Shown here in pieces: positions 58,604-64,000 of a DNA stretch of 64,000 bases; the first letter of the stretch is position 1; every line of letters begins with the position of its first letter. Source of the stretch: JAIOQJ01 sp963718635 (GTDB lineage Bacteria; Planctomycetota; Planctomycetia; Gemmatales; Gemmataceae). The stretch covers positions 3,100,001 to 3,164,000 of the forward strand of contig OY970367.1 in assembly GCA_963718635.1 (NCBI GenBank), given 5' to 3'. The position numbers and the translations under genes were made by a program. The notes beneath the pieces are model-generated. The model searched no databases. It was not told the DNA's origin and was given only the letters and a program-made list of their open reading frames with translations.

Positions 58604-59194
58604 CTAAACGCCAAGCAGCTTTTGCACGTGCTTGGCGAGCATATCCGCTTCCAGATTGACCGCATCGCCGACGTTTTTGAAACCGAGCGTCGTGTTTGCC
58701 AACGTGTGTGGAATCAGCATCACCGAGAAAGAATCGTCACCCACTTCAACCAGCGTCAGGCTGATGCCATCGACGGCGATGGAACCTTTGGCTACCATCA
58801 ACCGTGTCAGAACCGCCGGGCAGCTAAAACGAATCATTTCCCACTCGCCCTGGCGCTCGCGAGTGGTGATATGGCCGACGGCATCCACATGCCCTTGGAC
58901 GAAGTGTCCGCCGAGCCGATCGCCGACTTTCAGCGAACGTTCGAGGTTCACGCGTTCGCCTTCGTGCAGGGAATCAAGATTCGTTCGCAAAAGTGTTTCA
59001 GGGCCGACCTGGAATCGAAAATCAAAGTCGCTCTTAGCAACTACGGTAAGACAGGCGCCGTTGACGGCGACGCTTTCTCCAAGAGCGAGCTGAGCGGCTA
59101 CCGATTCCGCTACGACGGTCAACAGTCGGCCACCGTTGCCATCCACCGCAACGCTTCGGATACTGCCCAGTGTTTCAACGAGACCGGTAAACAT
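58604..59194 (-). CDS. ribE: Riboflavin synthase, alpha chain
   Basis: A 196-residue enzyme that dismutates two lumazines into riboflavin. The N-terminal MFTGLVETLGSI and the two lumazine-binding repeats show SVAVNGACLTVV and SIAVDGISLTLVEV, with GGHFVQGHVDAVG between them, as expected for the trimeric enzyme. The C-terminal helix (EADMLAKHVQKLL) is present. It is convergent with the large dehydrogenase-like gene, with no other riboflavin genes nearby. Confidence 0.96.
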   Translation of the reverse strand: MFTGLVETLGSIRSVAVDGNGGRLLTVVAESVAAQLALGESVAVNGACLTVVAKSDFDFRFQVGPETLLRTNLDSLHEGERVNLERSLKVGDRLGGHFVQGHVDAVGHITTRERQGEWEMIRFSCPAVLTRLMVAKGSIAVDGISLTLVEVGDDSFSVMLIPHTLANTTLGFKNVGDAVNLEADMLAKHVQKLLGV

Positions 59195-59252
59195 GCGATG
59201 ACATCAGCATAGCGGTTCGACGGCGACAGAGGACGATGCCGCGTCTCTTTTT

Positions 59253-60245
59253 TTAGGCAGCAAGCGATAGCCGCTTAACTTGGCCTCCGAGTGCATTCAT
59301 GTCGGCGTCGACCATCATGGTCACGAGTCGCTTGAAGCTCACTTCGGGCAGCCAGTTCAGGTTCTTGCGAGCTTTGCTGGAATCGCCTAGCAGCAAGTCC
59401 ACCTCGGCAGGCCGATAGAATTTCGGATCGATCACGACATGCTTCTTCCAGTCGAGGCCGACGTGGTTGAATGCGATTGTCACAAACTCTTCAACGCTGT
59501 GCGTCTCGCCGGTGCCCACCACGTAATCGTCCGGTAGATTTTGCTGCAGCATCAGCCACATCGCGCGAACGTAGTCGCCGGCAAAACCCCAATCGCGGCG
59601 TGCCTGCAGGTTGCCGAGGCGTAATTCGGTCGCCAGACCTAATTTGATTTGGGCTACGGCATTAGTGATCTTTCGCGTCACAAATTCCAATCCACGGCGC
59701 GGGCTTTCGTGATTGAACAGAATGCCCGAGCAGGCAAACATGTTGTAGCTTTCGCGGTAATTGACGGTAATGAAGTGCCCGTAAGCTTTGGCGACTCCAT
59801 ACGGGCTGCGCGGATAGAAGGGCGTGTTTTCCGACTGCGGAGTTTCCAAGACCTTGCCGTACATCTCGCTGGACGACGCCTGGTAGAAGCGAGCTTGGGG
59901 ACAGACCGAGCGAATCGCTTCCAACATGCGCGTGACGCCGACCCCCGTGAACTCGGCTGTTAGCACGGGTTGCGCCCAGCTGACCGGTACGAACGACATT
60001 GCGGCGAGATTATAGACTTCATCCGGTTGCACTTTATCCAGCACGCTTGCCAACGAACTTTGATCGAGCAAATCAGCTTGAACGAGCTCGACCCGGTCGC
60101 GAATATGCTCAATCCGGCTTGTATTCGGCAGACTCGAATGGCACATCATGCCACAAACGCGGTAACCCTTGCCGAGCAGTAATTCCGCCAGATAGCTGCC
60201 ATCCTGGCCGGTGATTCCCGTGATGAAGGCGGTTTTCTTCGTCAT
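59253..60245 (-). CDS. gmd: GDP-mannose 4,6-dehydratase
   Basis: A 330-residue short-chain-dehydrogenase-type enzyme that makes GDP-4-keto-6-deoxymannose for deoxysugar synthesis. The NADP-binding FITGITGQDGSYLAELLL is at the N-terminus. The catalytic set is SSSEMYGK with YGVAKAYGHFITVNYRESYN (Tyr and Lys of YxxxK). ILFNHESPRRGLEFVTRKIT and LGNLQARRDWGFAGDYV are typical of GMD. AGGAAC lies upstream. No fucose synthase is adjacent. Confidence 0.95.
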   Translation of the reverse strand: MTKKTAFITGITGQDGSYLAELLLGKGYRVCGMMCHSSLPNTSRIEHIRDRVELVQADLLDQSSLASVLDKVQPDEVYNLAAMSFVPVSWAQPVLTAEFTGVGVTRMLEAIRSVCPQARFYQASSSEMYGKVLETPQSENTPFYPRSPYGVAKAYGHFITVNYRESYNMFACSGILFNHESPRRGLEFVTRKITNAVAQIKLGLATELRLGNLQARRDWGFAGDYVRAMWLMLQQNLPDDYVVGTGETHSVEEFVTIAFNHVGLDWKKHVVIDPKFYRPAEVDLLLGDSSKARKNLNWLPEVSFKRLVTMMVDADMNALGGQVKRLSLAA

Positions 60246-60707
60246 TGAAGTTCCTAATGTGGCGGCGTGGAGAAGTCGGTGCGCCCCTGTTGCGGACTAC
60301 CGCTCGATTTATTCGATCTCCTTAGATAAATCATTGACCTAAGCGGGTCAAGACGAATTCGTCTTTGGAGATTGCGTGGGTGCGCCAAGCGATTCTGGCA
60401 AAGGCGGCATCTTTCCCTTCCCACCCTCCCCCCGGCTTTGCGGGGGAGGGCAGGGTGGGGGAACGGCCGCGAGTGTCCCGACGGTTGTTGATGGGCAAGC
60501 GCTTCGCCCCACCCTGCCCTTCCCTTCAAAAGGAAAAAGACATTTCCCAAAACAGCGCGCCTAAGCTGGTATGTCGAATTTTGCAAGTCCGCGCTTGTGG
60601 GTGACAGGGGCTCGCCGTCGGAGAAGGTGCGCAAATGGGGTGTACGCTGCCGGGTAGCGACAGCGCCCGGCAGCGTACGCCGCTCGGCTCGCCTGACTTC
60701 ACAGAGA

Positions 60708-60760
60708 CCCTTCTGGAAATATTTCCAGAAGGGCCTTTCCAATTAAATCGTGGGAAAACG
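60708..60760 (+). repeat. Hairpin element copy B
   Basis: The palindrome 60708-60733 has arms CCCTTC/GAAGGG around TGGAAATATTTCCA. It is followed 11 bases later by AAATCGTGGGAAAACG (60745-60760). TTCACAG precedes it, as in copy A. Confidence 0.8.
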
Positions 60761-60851
60761 CGCGATGAAGTTTCAAACTTCCGTGGCACAAGCGTCTCGC
60801 TTGTGCGTCGCTCAAACACTCGACGCTCAATCGCCCGTCATTCTGACGGTG

Positions 60852-60905
60852 CGCCTTGTGGAAATATTTCCACAAGGCGATGCCCGAGGAAATCGTGGGA
60901 AAACG
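60852..60905 (+). repeat. Hairpin element copy C
   Basis: The palindrome 60852-60879 has arms CGCCTTG/CAAGGCG around TGGAAATATTTCCA. It is followed by GAGGAAATCGTGGGAAAACG (60886-60905). Confidence 0.8.
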
Positions 60906-60981
60906 CGCGGCGGTTTGTTAGCCGGACACGCCAGCGACGGAGGAAATGATGAATCATCAATCGCTTGATAGTCTCATCGCG

Positions 60982-61035
60982 CAGGTTCTGGAAATATTTC
61001 CGGAACCTGGAATGCGAGAAAATCGTGGGAAAACA
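60982..61035 (+). repeat. Hairpin element copy D
   Basis: The stem 60982-61009 has arms CAGGTTC/GAACCTG around TGGAAATATTTCCG, with one T-G pair next to the core. It is followed by GAGAAAATCGTGGGAAAACA (61016-61035). Confidence 0.8.
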
Positions 61036-61410
61036 CAAGGCGGTCGTTGACGCGTCCGGCTCGGACGCGTCAACCGATTCGTTATTGTTGGGCGAGCGTG
61101 CCGCCCCACCCTGCCGTATCCCTGCAAGCAAAGTCTGGGCCAGGGAAAGATCGGCCTCGGCGCCGGTTTGGCTCTTTGCCAGAATCGATTGGCGCACCCG
61201 ATTGCGTTGGGGCGCCAACACTTTCTGGCAATTCTGGCGAGCGGCGCGGCGTAAGCCCGCCGTGTTTCTGAACCCACGGCGGGGCTACGCCGCGCCGCTC
61301 ACCAGAATCTGTTGGCGCACCGTAACGGTGCAGGCTAAGAAATTCTTCGCTTTGACAGAAAAACGACGCTCTGTTATCTGCTTGTCTTCTCATGTAGCGA
61401 GGTTGCAGTC

Positions 61411-62218
61411 ATGAAGGCGGCGATGACGGCGATCATCATCATCGGCATTGGAGCGCATGTCGTTAAGGCAGACGATTGGCGTCCCGATTGGATGCCTCCG
61501 CCGGTGCAACAGCCCGCATTGGATCTGCAGAAACCCGAGCAACCAGTCAAATTGAGCGATGAATTCAATCGCATCCTGTTTTTTGAAGCGAATGAGGAAC
61601 CTCAGCCAGGCCAGACCTATCTCGTCGGCCGGGTTAAGCTGTCTCGCGAAGCGACCCTGGAATCGGCCAAGTGGCGTTCGAATGTGGAAGTGCCCGACCC
61701 TAGGGAGCTCCGTGAAGCGCCGGCCGTCAGCGCGCGATTGGAAGACCGGGCAATCGTTCTTGATGCCGTTGCCGGTTCAAGATTCCATGTTCATGTTCAG
61801 CCAGGTCGATTCCAATGGCATGATCGACCAGACGCAGAATAAAGTGAAAGGCCGAACGGGCGTTGGCTGGAAATGGCTTCCCTTTTCCGGCGGGGAATTC
61901 CAAGTGCGTACGGGCTCCCTGGTAACGTATGAAGACGTCTCGCAATCTCATGCGACCGAGCGGTCGCAACTGAGCGTCGAACTGCAAGCGAAGATGGCTT
62001 TGCTCGGCCCGCTGCAATTGCAATACGCTGGCGAAGCGCTGCCGGCGATGGTGCAAACGGATCGCCATACGCTGCTGCAAGACCTGAAATTCGCGCTTCC
62101 CTTCGGCACAAATCGCGAGCTAAGCGTTGGCGCCAAATACCGCTGGGAAGATACGCTCACTCCCACTTCATGGATGCAGCGGGCCGAGCTCTATATGGGT
62201 TTCAAATTTCAGCGATGA
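61411..62218 (+). CDS. Outer-membrane-like secreted protein (one frameshift)
   Basis: About 268 residues once restored. The N-terminus (MKAAMTAIIIIGIGAHVVKA) is a signal peptide. A Pro-rich segment and LSDEFNRILFFEANEEPQPG follow. One extra base near 61,780 moves the frame to QVDSNGMIDQTQNKVKGRTG. Alternating strands follow, such as EFQVRTGSLVTYEDVSQS, LLQDLKFALPFGTNRELSVG and AELYMGFKFQR, ending in aromatic-Arg. The C-terminal strands resemble a small beta-barrel. I do not recognise the family. Confidence 0.65.
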
Positions 62219-62314
62219 TGCAACTACTCAGCGCGAGACTTCGGAAGCCTACGACTTGCGCTAGGCGTTGCAGGCGCTAGTTCGGGAGAATAGTTCCATT
62301 TCACCTCACATTAA

Positions 62315-62341
62315 TTGAAGAATCGCCAGATCGACTATAAT
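62315..62341 (+). promoter_or_regulatory. Possible promoter of the antitoxin/GNAT operon
   Basis: A perfect -10 box TATAAT at 62336-62341 is preceded by TTGAAG at 62315-62320, a slightly short 15-base spacing. It lies 34 bases upstream of the antitoxin ATG. Confidence 0.4.
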
Positions 62342-62375
62342 CCAAGGAAGGATAGGTGTTCGAAGGGGACCTCTT

Positions 62376-62625
62376 ATGTCATTACAGTTTGAAGCGATCT
62401 ACGAAAACGGCATGTTTCGGCCGCTACGCGCCGATAGACTGGCCAGAAAAGCAAAAAGTCACGCTGACCATTGATAATGCTGGCGAAGCCAACGTCGAAT
62501 CACATTTTACGATCACTGCGGAGCGCTGGGAAACATTTTGTGCAGCGCTGGATGCGCCCGCGAAGGACCTACCCGCGCTTCGCAAACTTCTGACGGAAAA
62601 GTCGATTCTTGATGGAAACAACTGA
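62376..62625 (+). CDS. AF2212/DUF104-like antitoxin with TacA-like tail (one frameshift)
   Basis: About 82 residues once restored, from the ATG at 62376. MSLQFEAIYENGMFRPL is the DUF104 antitoxin start. One extra C near 62,425 separates it from APIDWPEKQKVTLTIDNAGE, which completes that fold. The C-terminal segment FTITAERWETFCAALDAPAK with LPALRKLL resembles the toxin-binding tail of DUF1778/TacA antitoxins. It overlaps the GNAT toxin gene by 14 bases and should neutralise it. Confidence 0.75.
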
Positions 62626-63132
62626 GCCTTTTGCCGGGCCGGTTCTTCTGGAAGCGTGCCACGAGCTCTCGTCCTTCGATTGCGGTGTCGAAGCCTTAGA
62701 TCTTTTCCTCCACAAGCACGCGCTCAATAACATTCGCAATCACTCAGCTCGCACTTATGTCGTTCTTCGTGGGATAACGGTGGTTGGCTATTACACGCTG
62801 ACCGCGGGCTCGGTGAGCAAGGCGATGTCCCGCCGCGCGTTTCCAAAGGCCTCGGAAACTATCCGATCCCGATTGTATTGTTAGCGCGTCTGGCCGTTGA
62901 CTCGGCTGAAAAGGGAAAGGGTCTCGGCAAAGCGTTACTGAAGGATTCTTTGCTAAAAACCTTCCGAATCGCGGACATTGTCGGCTGTCGAGCAATGATT
63001 GTGCATGCGAAGGATGACGCCAGCCGCCAGTTCTATGAAAAGTTCGGTTTTGAACCGTCGCCAACGGAATACCTGCACCTCTGTTTGCTGATGAAAGACA
63101 TCAAAACGAGCTTGGGAGACGCCGGCACGTAG
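62612..63132 (+). CDS. TacT-like GNAT toxin (one frameshift)
   Basis: About 173 residues once restored, from the ATG at 62612. The start PVLLEACHELSSFDCGVEAL with LDLFLHKHALNN is typical of GNAT toxins that acetylate aminoacyl-tRNA. After GSVSKA one base is missing near 62,823, and the frame resumes as DVPPRVSKGLGNYPIPIVLL. The acetyl-CoA loop GKGLGKALLKDSL and the final FYEKFGFEPSP are intact. It overlaps the antitoxin, the usual TacA-TacT layout. Confidence 0.85.
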
Positions 63133-63175
63133 CGATTGAAAGTTTGGATTCGTTCATCTTATGGCCACCCGCCCT

Positions 63176-64000
63176 TCACACCTGAAAAGCCTCCTTCAAG
63201 CACTCAAACGCTTCGCGTCCGCGCACAACTCGACGACGACGCTGACGCAGACTTCGCTCGTGGTGATCATGGTGATGTTAATGCCCTTTTCCGCGAGAGC
63301 GCCGAACATCTTGCGGGCAACGCCCGTATGCGTGCGCATGCCGACGCCAAACACGTAGAGCAACGCAATGTCGGAATCGCCGGCGACTTTGCCGCTCGGA
63401 TTGATCTGACGCACGACATCCTGCGTGCGGATTAGGGCTCGGCGTAGATCGCTTTTTGGCACGGTAAAAGATAGTTCAGCATGGATAGGGCCGGTGAGAT
63501 TCTGCACGATCGTATCGACGGTGATGCCGCTGGTCGCTACGGCCTCGAAGACCTTCGAGCAATTGCCGGCCACGTTGGGCAGATCAAAGACGGTGATTCG
63601 GCCATAATCGTTGCTTAATTGCACGCCACTGATCACAATGTCTTCCATGCCGCTGAGCCGTTGAGTGGCTTGCGAAAGATCGCGCGAGGCCTCATCGCCG
63701 CGAGGGAACATGCGATCTTTAAAATCGGATGGCTCGCCGGCTTCGGGCAGACCGGCGCCGGCTCGGGCGTTTTGCAAGCCAAAGGCATGATGCACCGCCT
63801 TGAGCGCCCGGCTGCCATCCGCGCGGTCGACCAGTACCGAAATCTTGATATCGCCCGTGGTGATCATCTTTACGTTGATCCCCTCTGCCGACAATGAGGC
63901 AAACATCTTCTCGGCCACTCCGGTATGGGTCCGCATACCCGTGCCTACAATGGATACTTTGCTCACATCCTCGGCAGGCCGGATGAAGGCGCCGAGTTCG
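63176..64000 (-). CDS. lysC: Aspartate kinase, C-terminal regulatory part (cut by window edge; one frameshift)
   Basis: About the last 275 residues of an aspartokinase, the first enzyme of Lys/Thr/Met synthesis. ACT-type regulatory modules are seen: VSIVGTGMRTHTGVAEKMFA and, later, LLYVFGVGMRTHTGVARKMF followed by ALAEKGINITMITTSEVCVS, with LPNVAGNCSKVFEAVATSGI before it. Planctomycete enzymes often have four ACT modules. One base is lost near 63,234 after SVVVE. The family-like end GREAFECLKEAFQV then stops at 63,176 rather than 63,196. The kinase core lies beyond the right edge. Confidence 0.9.

Larger units (their letters stand above)
60246..61410. repeat. 1.1 kb island of palindromic and shared repeats, no gene
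   Basis: Contents in order are a GGTGCGCCAA..GATTCTGGCAA motif (60369-60390) and the GC-rich block of 7.35 kb (60413-60530). CCTAAGCTGGTATGTC follows (60561-60576), then a 13-bp hairpin GTACGCTGCCGGG (60642-60678) that overlaps a GGCTCGCC element. Next are hairpin elements B, C and D, a GCACAAGC hairpin at about 60,785, TTGACGCGTCCG hairpins (61049-61075), and a long GAGCGGCGCGGCGTA inverted repeat (61238-61302). More GCGCCAA motifs follow. Open frames here are repeats read by chance. Confidence 0.75.

Noticed and set aside
60365..61414. Several overlapping open frames in the repeat island
   Set aside because: They consist of hairpin repeats read by chance and share no protein similarity with each other.

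Overview
The window looks like a chromosomal segment of a planctomycete, most likely of the Gemmata group. The evidence is the gene content: a DUF1559 type IV-pilin-like protein, a planctomycete-cytochrome/WD40 protein, a giant PVC-type haem-binding dehydrogenase-like protein, a TIGR03067 protein, a DUF6370 protein, a 7TM (inactive-transglutaminase family) membrane protein, a Ser/Thr kinase with WD40 repeats, and a double-length UvrA. No rRNA, prophage, CRISPR array or complete insertion sequence was seen. There is one tRNA (Asp, GUC).

Layout. 1-7.1 kb: an ABC transporter ATPase (cut by the window edge) with its membrane partner, a fused MFS/spermidine-synthase gene and an ATP-grasp gene. 7.1-10.1 kb: repeat-rich spacers around two secreted proteins. 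10.1-16.6 kb: a pyruvate dehydrogenase operon (aceE, aceF, a zinc-ribbon membrane protein, lpd). 16.7-18.2 kb: a DUF1559 protein and a lipoprotein. 18.3-22.1 kb: a ruvC-ruvA-[antitoxin-Doc]-small protein-ruvB operon headed by two unrecognised overlapping genes. 22.2-25.8 kb: cysS, DUF309, LON-domain protein, tpx and tRNA-Asp. 25.9-27.8 kb: a RelE/XRE toxin-antitoxin pair, a HEPN-type gene and a pseudogene fragment. 27.9-32.2 kb: a cyclase-kinase-WD40 giant. 32.3-39.3 kb: the giant uvrA. 39.3-42.4 kb: a decayed HEPN module, small secreted proteins and a tandem PilZ protein. 42.5-46.4 kb: argB-argD-argF-coaB. 46.5-48.2 kb: a REP-associated transposase with palindromes, and DedA. 48.3-58.6 kb: lipoproteins, SGNH/7TM, planctomycete cytochrome proteins and a RES/Xre pair. 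58.6-64 kb: ribE, gmd, a 1.1 kb repeat island, an outer-membrane-like protein, an antitoxin/GNAT-toxin pair and the 3' part of an aspartate kinase gene.

Two things stand out. First, about fifteen single-base frame changes interrupt fourteen otherwise well-conserved genes, including aceE, aceF, uvrA and lysC. This is far more than real decay would give in essential genes and points to indel errors in the assembly, so I describe these genes as single loci with a frameshift. Second, the intergenic DNA is full of palindromic repeats of several families. One consists of a hairpin with a fixed GGAAATATTTCC core, varying but matching arms and a fixed 3' tail. Another is tied to a RAYT transposase gene. 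At least four toxin-antitoxin loci and two HEPN-type modules (one dead) lie in the 64 kb.
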